This document shows, one piece after another, positions 34,120-46,970 of a DNA stretch of 64,000 nucleotides; position 1 is the stretch's first letter, and every line of letters starts with the position of its first letter. The notes below the pieces were generated by a model. That model worked only from the letters and a program-made list of their open reading frames with translations, was not told where the DNA came from and did no database searches. Both the position numbers and the translations under genes were made by a program. This DNA comes from Seminavis robusta. Taxonomy: Eukaryota; Bacillariophyta; Bacillariophyceae; Naviculales; Naviculaceae. The stretch spans positions 1-64,000 of the forward strand of contig CAICTM010000397.1 in NCBI GenBank assembly GCA_903772945.1, in the 5' to 3' direction.

Positions 34120-37100
34120 ATGAAGTACTCAAGCTCCCTTCCCATCCTTAGCTTCTTGTCCTTGACTGGACTTGTCGCTGCCAGAGTCGGTCGTCGTGAT
34201 ACCGATACCACCACTTCCTACACCACCGAAGTGTCTGGTTGCGAAACGGCCTTTGCCTATGACCCCGTGTTTGGCACTTGCTTCTCGGACCTAGGCATTG
34301 ACCGTTGGGGATGGTCCATTGGCCCCATCGCTGCAGATGACTCTGCTGTTCACTCCTACGATATCTATGCCGGAGCGGCGCAATGCGATATTACGAAAGG
34401 AACCAAGGTCGGAAACCTCGAATTTAAGTATGACGGGACGACTGCCGAGGCCACCTACAAGACGTTGGATGGATTCAGCACCACCGAAACTCACTTTTAC
34501 GTTGGAACAGACGTGCTCCCCACTACAGACGATGGTTCCTACACTGTCTCCCCTGGGCTCTACACGATGATCCATGACGACTGCGAGTATCATGACGTTG
34601 ACTATTACTCTCTGGGCTCCCTCTCTGACGACAATGTCTACTTTGTTGCTCATTCGGTAACCTGCGACGGCGCAGCCACACAGGTCGCTCCCGTTGACGG
34701 GAGCCCCGTTGCCGCCCCTGTCCCCGCCCCCGTTGCTGCTCCTGTTGCCGCCCCAGTTCCCGCCCCGGTGGCTGCTCCTGTGCCGGCCCCAGTCCCCGCT
34801 CCCGTTGCAAGCCCTGTGGCAAGCCCTGTGGCAAGCGCAGTCGAGACCATCCCAGATGGCTGTGGTACTGCCTATGCCTTTGATTCTACACTGGGTACCT
34901 GCTTTTTGGATATGAACATGGGATTTTCCCGCTGGGGATGGTCCATTGGTACTCTCGCTGAAGATGCTTCGGTAACCCATACGTTTGACGTTTACGCCAG
35001 TGCTGGCCAGTGTGTTCTCTCCAAGGGACTCAAAGTGGGATCACTGACTGTTACGTATGATGGAATTGATGTTGTGGGCACGTTCAACGCGGACACTGGC
35101 TACTACTTCCAAGAAACTCACTTTTATGCTGGATGCGCCAAGGTTCCTGAAGATAGCAACGGCAACCCGACCGTGGCTCCCGGGCAATACACCATTGCTC
35201 ACTCCTTCTTGCCAGAGTCACACACTGGCACTGACGTATGCGCCATGACCGTTCCTGATTATTGTGATATCTACATCATTGGTCATGCTGTCGCTTGTGG
35301 CGACGCTGGGTACCCTGCTCCTCCCAAGCCCGAAGAGGAGACACCTGTTTCTGCTCCCGTTGCCGCTCCAGTGGCTGCTCCTGTCGCTGCGCCTGTGCCT
35401 AGTCCTGTAGCCGGCCCTGTTGCTATCGACGACAGGACTGCTAGCGCCCCTGAAGGATGCGAGACTGCCTTTGCCTATGACAGTGCAACCGGTACTTGCT
35501 TTCTCGACATGGGCTTTGACCGCTGGGGTTGGACCCTTGGTACCTTTAGTCCAGATGGCTCTGTAACCCGGTCATTCGACATGTATGCTGGTGCTGGCCA
35601 ATGTGACTTGACTGCTGGTGAAATCGTGGGTGTTCTTGAAATTACCTACGATGGTGCAACCGTTGACGTTTGCTACAGGAGTGCTTCCATGTTCGGTTTC
35701 TATCAGACCCACTTTTACGTGGGTACGGATCCACTTCCTCTGGACAACAAAGGAAATCAGGTGATTGCTCCTGGCAAATACGGATTGGTGCATGACACGC
35801 TCGCAGACAAGAGCGAGGACTGTTTCTCTCTCACTGTTGAGCCTGCGAACTCTGATATCTACATTGTTGCACATGCAGTTTCCTGCGACGCTCCTGAAAC
35901 CGCAAGCCCAACTGCCTCTCCCACTGCCGGTCCTACGGCTGGTCCAACCACAAGCCCCACTGCCGGTCCTACGGCTGGTCCAACCACAAGCCCCACTGCC
36001 GGTCCTACTGCTGGTCCGACCGCAAGCCCCACTGCAGGCCCTACTACAAGTCCAACCACAAGCCCCACTGCAGGCCCTACTGCAAGTCCAACCACAAGCC
36101 CAACGCCCGCACCCACTGACTACCCCACCGTCAGCCCCGTTGCCCGTCTCAGTGAAGAGCATGAGGCTATTGGATGTGAGACTGCTTTTGCCTATAATGC
36201 CGAAAGTGCCACCTGCTTCGAAGAATTTGGATTTGACCGATGGGGCTGGAGTCTGGGTTCCTTTAGCGCAGACGCTTCAAAAGTCCATTTCTTTGACATC
36301 TATGCGGGGGCTGGTCAGTGTGACCTAACCAAAGGAGCCCTGGTAGGAACTCTTGCTTTCACTTATCATGGAGAAACTGTTGAGGTTTGCTACAAAGCCG
36401 CCAAGATGTATGAATTCCACGAGACCCACTTCTATGTTGGCACCACACCACTGCCTCTCAACAAGAATGGAGACAAAGTGATTGCCCCTGGGCAGTATGG
36501 CACAGTGGATGAAAATCTCGAGGGAATTGACAAGGTTGAACCCTGTTACATCGTGGAAGTAGATTCTCCCAATGCTGACATCTATGTTGTTGCGCATGCC
36601 GTGAGCTGTGTTGTTCCAACCGCAAGCCCAACTTCAAGCCCAACTGGATCCCCCACTGCTGCCCCCACTGCTTCCCCCACCGGTAGCCCAACTGTGTCTC
36701 CAACAGCTTCTCCTACTGCTTCCCCCACGGCTGGTCCAACCACAAGCCCTACTGCGGGCCCTACCGCGAGTCCCACAAGTTCCCCAACACCTGCACCAAC
36801 TGACCACCCCACTGTTAGCCCAGTTGCCCGTCTGAGTGAAGAGCACGAGGCTGTTGGATGTGAGACGGCCTTTGCCTATGATGACGAAAGTAATTCCTGC
36901 TTCTCAGAATTTGGGTTTGACCGCTGGGGCTGGACTCTTGGCGCCTTTGGGCCTGACATGGGTACCAAAGAGTTCATGATCTACGCTGGTGCTGGTCAGT
37001 GTGACCTAACCAAAGGAACAGTTGTGGGCTCCGTCAAGGTGACCCACAATGGAGACTCTGCAACTGTCTGCTACGAGGCTGGCAGATTGTATGAATTCCA

Positions 37101-40100
37101 CGAGGCCCAAGTCTATGTTGGCACCACTCCACTTCCTCTCAACAAGAATGGAGACAAAGTGATTGCCCCTGGACAGTATCCTTTGGTCGAAGATGACCTC
37201 TCCGGAGGAGCAATGGCGGAAGGCTGCTTCACACTTCCAGTCGAGCCATCTGGTTCTAAGGTTTATGTCATTGTTCATCTTGTGTCGTGTGTCATCCCAA
37301 CGGAAAGCCCCACTGCGAGCCCAACAGCATCTCCCACAGCTGGCCCAACAGCCAGCCCCACTGAGAGCCCAACTGGAAGCCCCACTGCAAGCCCAACTGC
37401 ATCTCCCACAGCTGCACCCACTGCCAGCCCTACTGCCAGTCCCACTGCTTCCCCAACAGCTGGCCCCACTGCTTCTCCTACTGCTTCCCCCACGGCTGGT
37501 CCAACCACAAGCCCTACTGCGAGCCCTACAGCGAGTCCCACAAGTTTCCCAACACCTGCACCAACTGACCACCCCACTGTCAGTCCAGTTGCTCGCCTCA
37601 GTGATTACCATGAGGACCTTGGATGTGAGACAGCCTTTGCTTATCAAAATGGTGGTGAATGTTTCTCAGAATTTGGGTTTGACCGCTGGGGCTGGAGCCT
37701 CGGTACCTTTGGTCCGGCTGTTGGTGTTACTCACAAGTTGGACATGTATGCTGGGGCTGGGCAATGTGACTTGAATAAAGGCACAATTGTGGGTACTCTT
37801 CAGGTCACCTACGATGGTACTGATGTTGATGTTTGCTTTGAGGCTGCCCGTTTGTTTGAGTTCCACGAGACTCATTTCTATGCAGGTACAACCGAGTTAC
37901 CTCTCAACAGGAATGGCAATATGGTGATTGCCCCTGGACAGTACCCCGTGGTTAATGGTGCCCTAGTTGGCGAAGAAATGAGGAAGAGCTGCTTTAGCAT
38001 GCCCGTAGAGCCTGATTCACACATTTATATTGTTGCCCATGCTGTGTCCTGTGTCATTCCGACTGAGAGTCCAACGGCGTCCCCCACTGCTAGCCCAACA
38101 GCTAGCCCAACTGCCAGCCCAACTTCCAGCCCAACTGCTAGCCCAACAGCTGGGCCTACCGCAAGCCCAACAGCTAGCCCACTGCAAGCCCAACAGCTAG
38201 CCCCACTGCAAGCCCCACAGCTAGCCCCACTGCAAGCCCAACTGGATCCCCACTGCTCTTCCCCCACCGGTAGCCCAACTGTGTCTCCAACAGCTTCTCC
38301 TACAGCCGCCCCCACCACCAGTCCAACCGCAAATCAACCGCAAGTCCAACCGCTGGCCCAACTGCCAGCCCTACCAGTTCTCCTACTCCTGCACCCACTG
38401 ACCACCCTACTGTCAGTCCCGTTGCCCGATTGGATGAGGAGCATGAGACACTAGGATGTGAGACGGCCTTTGCCTATGATGACGAAAGTAATTCCTGCTT
38501 CTCAGAATTTGGGTTTGACCGCTGGGGCTGGACTCTTGGTGCCTTCGGAGCTGACATGGGTACCAAAGAGTTCATGATCTACGCTGGTGCTGGTCAGTGT
38601 GACCTAACCAAAGGAACAGTTGTGGGCTCTGTCAAGGTGACCCACAATGGAGACTCTGCAACAGTCTGCTATGAGGCTGGCAGATTGTATGAATTCCTCC
38701 AAGCTCAGGTCTATGTAGGTACCACTCCACTTCCTCTCAACAAGAATGGAGACAAAGTGATTGCCCCTGGACAGTATCCTTTGGTCGAAGATGACCTCTC
38801 CGGAGGAGCAATGGCGGAAGGCTGCTTCACACTTCCAGTCGAGCCAACTGGTTCTAAGGTTTATGTGATTGTTCATCTTGTGTCGTGTGTCATCCCAACG
38901 GAAAGCCCCACTGCGAGCCCAACAGCATCTCCCACAGCTGGCCCAACAGCCAGCCCCACTGAGAGCCCAACTGGAAGCCCCACTGTATCTCCCACGGCTA
39001 GTCCCACCGCCAGCCCTACTGGTGGACCCACTGCAAGCCCAACCGCATCTCCCACAGCTGCACCCACTGCCAGCCCTACTGCCAGTCCCACTGCTTCCCC
39101 AACAGCTGGCCCCACTGCTTCTCCTACTGCTTCCCCCACGGCTGGTCCAACCACAAGCCCTACTGTGAGCCCTACCGCGAGTCCCACAAGTTCCCCAACA
39201 CCTGCACCAACTGACCACCCCACTGTTAGCCCAGTTGCCCGTCTGAGTGAAGAGCACGAGGCTGTTGGATGTGAGACGGCCTTTGCCTATGATGACGAAA
39301 GTAATTCCTGCTTCTCAGAATTTGGGTTTGACCGCTGGGGCTGGACTCTTGGCGCCTTTGGGCCTGACATGGGTACCAAAGAGTTCATGATCTACGCTGG
39401 TGCTGGTCAGTGTGACCTAACCAAAGGAACAGTTGTGGGCTCCGTCATGGTGACCCACAATGGAGACTCTGCAACTGTCTGCTACGAGGCTGGCAGATTG
39501 TATGAATTCCATGAGGCCCAAGTCTATGTTGGCACCACTCCACTTCCTCTCAACAAGAATGGAGACAAAGTGATTGCCCCTGGACAGTATCCTTTGGTCG
39601 AAGATGACCTCTCCGGAGGAGCAATGGCGGAAGGCTGCTTCACACTGCCAGTCGAGCCATCTGGTTCTAAGGTTTATGTCATTGTTCATCTTGTGTCGTG
39701 TGTCATCCCAACTGCAAGCCCAACATCATCACCCACAGCTAGTCCAACCGCCGGACCTACAGCTGGACCTACATCAAGCCCAACTGTCGGACCTACTTCA
39801 AGCCCAACCGCTGGTCCTACATCAAGCCCAACTGTCGGACCTACTTCAAGCCCAACCGCTGGTCCTACATCAAGCCCAACAGCTGGACCTACCGCTGGTC
39901 CTACGGTGAGCCCAACTGCTGGACCTACCACAAGCCCTACCGGATCCCCCACGGCTGGCCCCACAACATCACCCACTCCCAGCCCAACTGATGCCCCCAC
40001 AGAGAGCCCTGTTGCAGCCCCAGGTGCCGCCCCTGAACCGTCCCCCGTTGCTGCCCCAGTGGCATCCCCAGTAGCGCCTACAGAATGGCCGGAACCTTCG

Positions 40101-42992
40101 TATGGATGTGAGACTGCGTTTGCCTATGATGAGGCTTCTGGAACCTGCTTCTCTGAGTTTGGATTCAATCGATGGGGCTGGACAATTGGTCCCGTTCCTT
40201 CTGATGGTTCGGTAACCCATGAATTTCCAATTTACGCAGGCGCGGGGCAGTGTGACATCAACAAGGGCAAACTTGTAGGAACCCTGGAGTTCACATATGG
40301 TGACCAGGTTCATGCTAAGTTCATTGCTGCTTCGGGGTATGGATTTGAAGAGACTCACTTCTTCATTGGTGGTGGTCCGTTGCCATATAAAAATGGTGTT
40401 CAAACTGTTGCGCCAGGCCAATACCCCTATTCACATGGGCCATTTGACCCCGAAGCAACAATGGATTCTTACACTTTCAATGTTCATGGCGGTGTTGATC
40501 TCTACGTGATTGCACATGCTGTTTCTTGCGGTAGTGAATTTGAAGACAAGTCCCTACCAGAGCCGGAGCCGGAACCAAAGGCGCCAGCAGGTTCCCCAGT
40601 TGCAGCTCCCAGCGCGTTGGCCCCAACAGCACCAGAGGAATTTCCTGAACCCAAGGCAGGATGTGAGACTGCTTTTGCTTACAATGATGACGGCAGTGCA
40701 ACCTGCTTTTCTGAATTCGGAATTAACCGATGGGGCTGGTCTATTGGGCCGATTGTTGCTGATGGAGTCACACACACCTATGACATCTATGCAGGTGCTG
40801 GTCAGTGCAACATCGGTAAGGGTGAGAAGGTGGGAACACTTGGATTCACCTTTGATGGAACAACCGCAGAGGCGATATATCAAGTCGCGGAAGGATTCGG
40901 ATTTGATGAAACCCACTTCTACATTGGTTGCAGTGCATTGCCAGAGGGTAACACAGTTGCTCCTGGCCAGTACACTGGTGTCCATGACACATGCGAATCT
41001 TCTGCCTTCGACAGATACGTATTCCCTGCTCCTGCTGGATGCAGCGAAGTATACATCATAGCCCATGCAGTTTCTTGCGGTTCAGGTGATGCGGTGTCCC
41101 CCATCACTTCTCCAGTTGCTGCGCCAGTTGCTGCACCAGTTGCTGCGCCTGTACCAAGCCCAGTCGCTGCTCCGGTCACATCCCCAACCAGTGTTGCTTT
41201 GCCCACACCATCGAATGAATGGCCCGAACCTTCTTATGGATGTGAGACTGCATTTGCTTATGACGAAGCTACTGGTACTTGTTTCTCTGAGTTTGGATTC
41301 AGTCGGTGGGGCTGGAGTATTGGTCCGATTTCCCCCGACAGCTCCGCCACTCACAAGTACACCATTTATGCTGGTGCAGGCCAATGTGACATCACCAAGG
41401 GAACAGCTGTGGGAACCCTCACGTTCACATACGATGGAACACAAGCCTCTGCGACTTTTGATGCTGTGACTGGTTATGGATTCCAAGAAAGCCACTTCCA
41501 CATTGGTGTCAACCCACTGCCCATCAAGAATGGTGCTCAGACAGTTGCCCCAGGACAATATGCTTATTCACGTGGTCCTTTTGATCCTCTTGCAACAATG
41601 AATGGGTACATGTGGAATCTCAACAGCGGTGTTGATGTTTACATAGTTGCCCATGCGGTTTCTTGTGCAACAGGGTATGCGGTGGCTCCTGTTGCCGCTC
41701 CAGTTTCCCCCCCCGTTGCCTCTCCGGTTGCGTCCCCTGTTGCCTCTCCAGTTACATCCCCAGTTGCAAGTGATCCTCATGATCCAGCAGACAAGTCAGT
41801 TGACTTCGAGGAGCCGGGATTCCTTGGTTGTGAGACAGCATTTGCATATGAGCCTCCAGAAAAGGGAGCTTGCTTCTTGGACATGGACATGGGCTTTGAA
41901 CGCTGGGGCTGGTCCATTGGCAAGCTTGCTGCTGACTCTGCCACCCACACCTATGAAATCTATGCTGCTGCTGGGCAGTGCGACATCACAAAGGGTCATT
42001 TGGTGGGATACCTTGACTTCACCTTTGATGGCACTACTGCGTCTGCAGTGTACAAGGTTCAACCTGGTTATGGATTCCACGAAACTCACTTCTACGTTGG
42101 GTGTAACCAAGTACCACTACAAAAGAAGGGTAAAAAATATGAAGCGACTGTGGCGCCTGGAAAATATACTGTTGTCAATGAACTAATTGCTGACCCTGAG
42201 AGTGGCGACTCACTCTCTGTTGACGCCCCTGAGGGCTGCAGTGAAGTGTACATCATTGCTCACGCTGTGACTTGTGGAGTAACACCAAGCCCAACCGCAT
42301 CTCCCACGGCAAGCCCAACCGCATCTCCCACAGCAAGCCCAACAGCATCTCCTACTGCCAGTCCGACTGCAAGCCCAACAGCATCTCCTACTGCCAGTCC
42401 GACTGCAAGCCCAACAGCATCTCCTACTGCCAGTCCCACGGCCAGCCCAACAGCATCTCCCACGGCAAGCCCCACCGCTGGCCCTACTGCTAGCCCCACA
42501 GGCAGCCCAGTTGCACCGACCCACACAACTGGAGATGCAACCTCCGCGACTGGAGAATGTGAGACTGCATTTGCTTACGATGAGGGTGATGCAGCCTGCT
42601 TCATACCCAAATTTAACAGATGGGGATGGACTCTTGGAGCCTTTGTACCCGGAACTTCATCAATCTTCAATATTTATGCCGGTGCTGCCGCGTGTGACCT
42701 TGGTAAAGGAGAACATGTTGGAGACCTAGTCTTTTCCTATGATGGCACCACCGTGATTGCTCATTACCTCACCTTGGGGGGATTCACTTGGGCTGAGACT
42801 CATTTCTACGTCGGAACCGATCCGTACCCTCTTGACAATGGTGTGGAAACGGTTGCTCCTGGCCAGTATCCCTACATTCATGATGTCTGCGACACTTCTA
42901 CAAGCGACAAGTTCACTATTACTTTGGACCCTGCTATGCAAGAGCAACCCATCTACATCATTGCCCATGCTGTTTCATGCGGTGGCGATTAG
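34120..42992 (+). CDS. giant secreted protein with 13 RWGW domains on Pro-rich linkers; frame interrupted at 38.2-38.3 kb
   Basis: Signal peptide [21 protein letters not shown]. Thirteen copies of a ~150-aa domain follow, with the order CETAFAY, CF..(G)F.RWGW, (I/M)[25 protein letters not shown], (I/V)AHAVSC. Copies begin near 34240, 34861, 35458, 36175, 36859, 37624, 38457, 39270, 40107, 40662, 41241, 41829 and 42558. Linkers are PVAAPV-type early and around copies 9-12, and [11 protein letters not shown]-type elsewhere; such linkers are typical of O-glycosylated wall or mucilage proteins. The frame breaks inside one SPT linker: near 38178 (one base missing), 38246-38260 (about 11 missing) and 38331 (one missing). 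Downstream the frame runs back into the linker with no ATG, so I read one ~2960-aa gene. The alternative is a real split. Confidence 0.75.
36841..39720 (+). repeat. near-identical duplicated domain-linker blocks
   Basis: The domain copies at 36859, 38457 and 39270 with their following SPT linkers are nearly identical in DNA. Copies 36859 and 39270 differ at only a handful of positions in about 430 bp (for example GTCAAGGTG versus GTCATGGTG). This is a recent tandem duplication or gene conversion and a place where assembly can fail. Confidence 0.85.
42280..42495 (+). repeat. SPTASPT-coding minisatellite
   Basis: Tandem units such as AGCCCAACCGCATCTCCCAC and ACTGCCAGTCCGACTGCAAG (multiples of 12 bp) encode Ser-Pro-Thr-Ala repeats in the last linker of the giant protein. 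Purity is highest here of all its linkers. Confidence 0.8.
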
Positions 42993-43756
42993 ACCGAAGG
43001 TGCATGCTTGTCGTGAAACGATGAGATGGAGCTGAAGTCCTGTGGATCCATCTTCCTTCGATAGCGCTCTCTTTGTTTGACCAGACTAACTCCATCTAAT
43101 AGTTCTATGTTAACGCAATTGGCGTCATGTACACAGTAGCACAGGCGAGCGGTCTTTGCTTCGCCGCGGACTAGCTGGCTAGCAACCAGCCAAAAACGTG
43201 CAGCGGTTTGTTGTTCAAGGCGATCGTCGTATCGACGGCAACCCAGCAGTCCACGATTTTCAAGGTTGCTTGCTGCCAAAACCTTTGCCAAAAGAGAAGG
43301 GCTGGCTGTTCTCGTATTGAATTCAGCAATGGGCGCCGCGCTGGGTCAGAAGACACATGTGACGAATCGAGCAATGGGCTTCGCGCTGTTGGTTGGTCGG
43401 AAGCTTCTAGAAGATGACGCAGTGGGCATGCAGCTGGCTGGCTGGCTGGCTGTCATCGGCGCTGTTTGGGCAGCCTGACTGAACTAGTAGCTTGTGTACA
43501 GTAGGAATGGAGTCTGCTATTCCCTGCTCTGGAGATGTGATGACGTTGGTGGTCCGTTTGAATCGTCGGCAACAAGAGCGCCATGGCCGCGTTCTCTGTT
43601 TTGGCCCTGTCGACAACGGGACGCGCCATACCGTACGGCAGCCATACTGACCGTTAACTGGAAACTGACAAAGGAGGCTTGTGCCTCACTGCCCTTTGGA
43701 AGTTTAGTCAAAACCACCCTTGACTCCACTCCCACCAGCTTTGTCTCTTCATGCAG
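42993..43756. other. intergenic plus unresolved 5' exon of the next gene
   Basis: No intact gene is seen. The first exon and signal peptide of the PA-domain gene should lie here, because the exon at 43757 begins in phase 2 after a plausible acceptor (CTTCATGCAG). I could not choose the exon with confidence. Confidence 0.4.
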
Positions 43757-45608
43757 ATTACGAATTGAAAATGGAAGTTGTCAGCGGCGGTATCAGTAGT
43801 ACAAGTCAGTTTCAAGGCCAAGAGGCTCTGGGAAGCCAGCTCTTTGTCCACGTGAGTCGAGTCCTTGGGTTGGATTCTCTTCAGGCATGATCTACTCTTT
43901 GTGATGGTTTCTCAAAACCCCACTAATTGTATTGTATTGTACTGTACTGTAGACGCCTCCCATTCTCTCCCGACAAGAAGGATACGATCACCGACTTGCC
44001 TTGTTTGGCGTACCCCCCACGAATGGGTCCATCACAGAAAATCTCATTTATGCTGACTCGACGCTATGTGATCCCAATGTTGACACGACCATTGGATATC
44101 CAGTGCGAGAATCGGATGATGGTGGGTTGATGGCTCCTTGGCCAACTCCATTCATACTCCTGGTGGATCGAGGAGAATGTACCTTTGTCACCAAGGTAAG
44201 TAGTGAGTAGACTAGCTAGAGTTTGAACCAAACAACCAAATGAATTTCACCGATCTGTCCGTCTGAAGCGATGGATCTGTTGCTCATGTATTTCTGGTAC
44301 CCTCCTTTTTCTTTTTAGGTGCGACATGCCCAACGCGTCGGTGCCTCGGCTGTCGTGATTGCGGACAATCGATGCCTTTGCAGTGACGCCCAGTGCATTC
44401 CAGATGTTGCAGGACAAGTTTGTGAAATAAGAGAACCCATCCTAGCCGACGATGGTTCCGGGTCCGACATTATCATTCCTTCCGTGCTCATTTTCAAGCC
44501 AGACGGGGATGCTCTCAAAGCTAAATTACGCAACAATGTACCGGTCCTATTGGAATTGCGCTTTGCGGCGCCCAACACGCTTGTGGATGGAGTGTCGTAT
44601 GAGCTTTGGTATACACCCGGTAGTCCCAATCCACTTTTACAAGAATTTCGAGACATTGCCGTGGTGTTGGGACGCAACAACAATAATGTCACCTTTACTC
44701 CCTTTCACTACATTTACGATGGGATACTGGCGGGTTGCTATTCCAACGACCCGTCAGCCGAAGGCTTGTGCTACAACTTGTGTACCAACGCAGGGCGCTA
44801 CTGCGCAACTGACCCTGACAACGAGTTGGATGTGGGCGTTTCGGGAGGTGATGTTGTCCAAGAGAGCCTGCGGCGCATGTGCATTTGGGAGCTATATGGC
44901 AAGGACGATGGGATTGGCGAACCGTGGTGGGACTACGTCCAGTACTTTGAATCCTATTGCGGCCTAGACCGATTCAAGGACGACGACTGCCTGTCCGATG
45001 CCTACAAACAATCGGGGGTCGATCCTGCTCGGATACAACAGTGCATGAAAGTGGATTCGGGAGGATTGGAAGGAGATACTACCAACAGTTTGATGGAACA
45101 AAGCTTGGAAGCTCAGAGACGACGCGGCTTGCAAGAAGTCCAGGCAGCGTTTGTCAATGGAGCGCTGGTTCCTGGGGCGCTCTCTGCCGAAGGACTACTT
45201 TGGGCTGTGTGTGCTGGCTTTGCCGCACCACCCTTGGTGTGCAACTCTTGTCTTTACAACATGGAGAGTGACTGCTTTGAGGAGGATGTTGTCAGCTGCG
45301 CTGCAGCAGGAGGCAACTGTCCCGGCATTATTTCAGACGAGAGTGGTGTACAGGGAAACAACAATAGTGCTGCTGCTTGGAATTCATCATCATCATTCTT
45401 GAATGGTACGAAGGTCGACAACGCTACCGTAGTCGAAGGCAAAACTGCCGCCGAGATTCCCGAGTCGGAGGCAAAGAACGACGCAACGGCTGTCACGCCA
45501 AAGAAGGAAGCAAAGCAAAGCTCTGGGGGAAGCGTGCGTACGGGCTGGGCACATTCTCTGGGGTTTCTTGGTTTTGTGGCTCTGCTGCTATGGCCATTGA
45601 CAATTTAG
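43757..45608 (+). CDS. PA-domain protein, vacuolar sorting receptor-like lumenal region (5' end incomplete)
   Basis: Exons 43757-43851, 43953-44195 and 44319-45608 join in frame with GT-AG borders. They start within ELKMEVVSGG and then give a protease-associated domain (LALFGVPPTNGS, PFILLVDRGECTFVTK, VGASAVVIADNR, IPSVLIFKPDGDAL). The region after it matches the plant VSR/BP80 lumenal core: a YCATDPDNE segment, SLRRMCIWEL, WWDYVQYFESYC, and a Cys-rich tail. Plant VSRs continue with EGF repeats, a transmembrane helix and a cytosolic YxxPhi tail. Here a Ser/Asn/Thr-rich spacer is followed only by a hydrophobic C-terminus (SLGFLGFVALLLWPLTI) with no tail, suggesting a GPI-type or tail-less anchor. 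A role in vacuolar or secretory protein sorting is inferred from the family. Confidence 0.78.
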
Positions 45609-46304
45609 GAGTGTCTTGAAGCTTATGCATGCCATTCTAATGCTGAAGCCGCAACAGGGCTTTCAGTGGATGCTCATCGCGTCAGGGCTCTAGCTTGGTG
45701 GCGCTGGAATGTGACATCCATAGCAAATACTGCGAATCCAGGAGAATGGGGAGCAGCCAACGCAGCAAGCAGGTTTCTCGATACCAACCAAGTACCGGTA
45801 CGGGGCTTCCTACCTGTAGTTGCAATGTCCTCGGAAGGGTTTTCGGTGGCCTCTCTTCGATTCGTGTACTTCCTGGGTACCAGTACTCACTTGGACGAAA
45901 CTGTGTACCGTGAATTGGCCGCGTATTGAAAGGCATCCAGGAAGCTGAATGACGAATCAAAATCAAATCAAATCGGACCAGGACAATCTAATCACTCGTA
46001 TTCAACCCTGCTCAGCAATAGGCGTCCATCAGTCAGTTTGGCACCACATATGCTCTTCCTATTTGTTCATAGCACCGGCCTTTTTTTTCACCATCAACCT
46101 TTGCTGCTTGCACGTGGTATCCCGTCGCAGTCCCCTGACGTGCTTTCAGAAACGAAGGCTTCTACAGAAATGTTTCTCGGTTTTCATGGATGTTTAGTTT
46201 AACATGTACAATGTAGCTAGTAGGTTGCACCGTTAGCAGAAGGAAGCGAATGATTCAATCTGTCCGCCCCAACACCTACTAGCCAGTCAGCCATACTTAC
46301 CATC
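45609..46304. other. intergenic, convergent ends
   Basis: Nothing recognisable is seen between the PA-domain gene (plus) and the Ser/Arg-rich family (minus). Confidence 0.5.
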
Positions 46305-46970
46305 CTAAGCCGCCCTTTGGTTGTTGGGAATCGCTGTACTGGGAAAATAGGATCGCAGCAAATTGTTCATGATGCTGCCACCCTCCTCGCTTGGCAAAAA
46401 GATACCGTCGCCCTCAGTGTCGTCCAAAGGTGCCTTCTTTCCAAGGTATCGCTTGCGAGTTTCAGAACCAGAAGCAACGAGTTGTGGGTCTCTGTCATCG
46501 TCTCCTTTGCTGCTGCTCTGCTTTGTGCTGCTGCTGGTGGTGACTGGAGATTTCCTCTGTGTGGGACTGCTGGTGCTGCTGCAGCTGCTGCATGTAGAAG
46601 TCCTCCTTAGCTCTCTTTTTGATCTGTCATCGAGCGATCCATCTAGATTCGATGAACCACGACGATGACCGCTCTTGTTCTCTCTGATGCTACTGCAGTT
46701 GCTAACGGACCTCCGCAACTCTCGTTTTGAGCTACTGCAGGTGCTAACGGACCTCCGCAGCTCTCTCTTTGATCTATCTTCAGGTGGTCCCTCTCGTCGT
46801 TTCGATGAACTACGAAGATGACGATCTCTAGAACTGCTGCAATTGCTGACAGTCCTCCTCAGTTCTTGTTTAGATGGATCCTTTGGGGATCCTTCTCCTC
46901 GTTTCGATGAACTACGAAGAGCGTCCTTTCTGCTCCCAGATCGTTTTGGTTTCCCGGTATCTCCTCCCAT
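46305..46970 (-). CDS. Ser/Arg-rich YLGKK-DGDGIF family protein 1
   Basis: This 221-aa protein starts at ATG 46970 (in the context TTGACCATG). It is basic and Ser-rich, with about four repeats of SK(R/Q)ELRR(S/T)(V/T)S.CSS. Each contains LRRxS, the consensus for basophilic kinases such as PKA. The C-terminal part carries the family motif KRYLGKK.PLD...GDGIF followed by LLRSYFP. Paralogs lie at 47579-48184 and 49516-50010. No signal peptide or membrane segment is visible. The family is unknown to me. Multisite phosphorylation and disorder are inferred from composition. Confidence 0.65.
   Translation of the reverse strand: MGGDTGKPKRSGSRKDALRSSSKRGEGSPKDPSKQELRRTVSNCSSSRDRHLRSSSKRREGPPEDRSKRELRRSVSTCSSSKRELRRSVSNCSSIRENKSGHRRGSSNLDGSLDDRSKRELRRTSTCSSCSSTSSPTQRKSPVTTSSSTKQSSSKGDDDRDPQLVASGSETRKRYLGKKAPLDDTEGDGIFLPSEEGGSIMNNLLRSYFPSTAIPNNQRAA

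Noticed and set aside
42260-42526. Minus-strand Gly/Val/Ala repeat frame (AVGLAVG)
   Set aside because: It is antisense of the SPTASPT linker.
38430-42992. Second half of the RWGW array as an independent gene
   Set aside because: The first codon of that open stretch is TTG, there is no signal peptide, and the frame continues upstream into SPT linker sequence.
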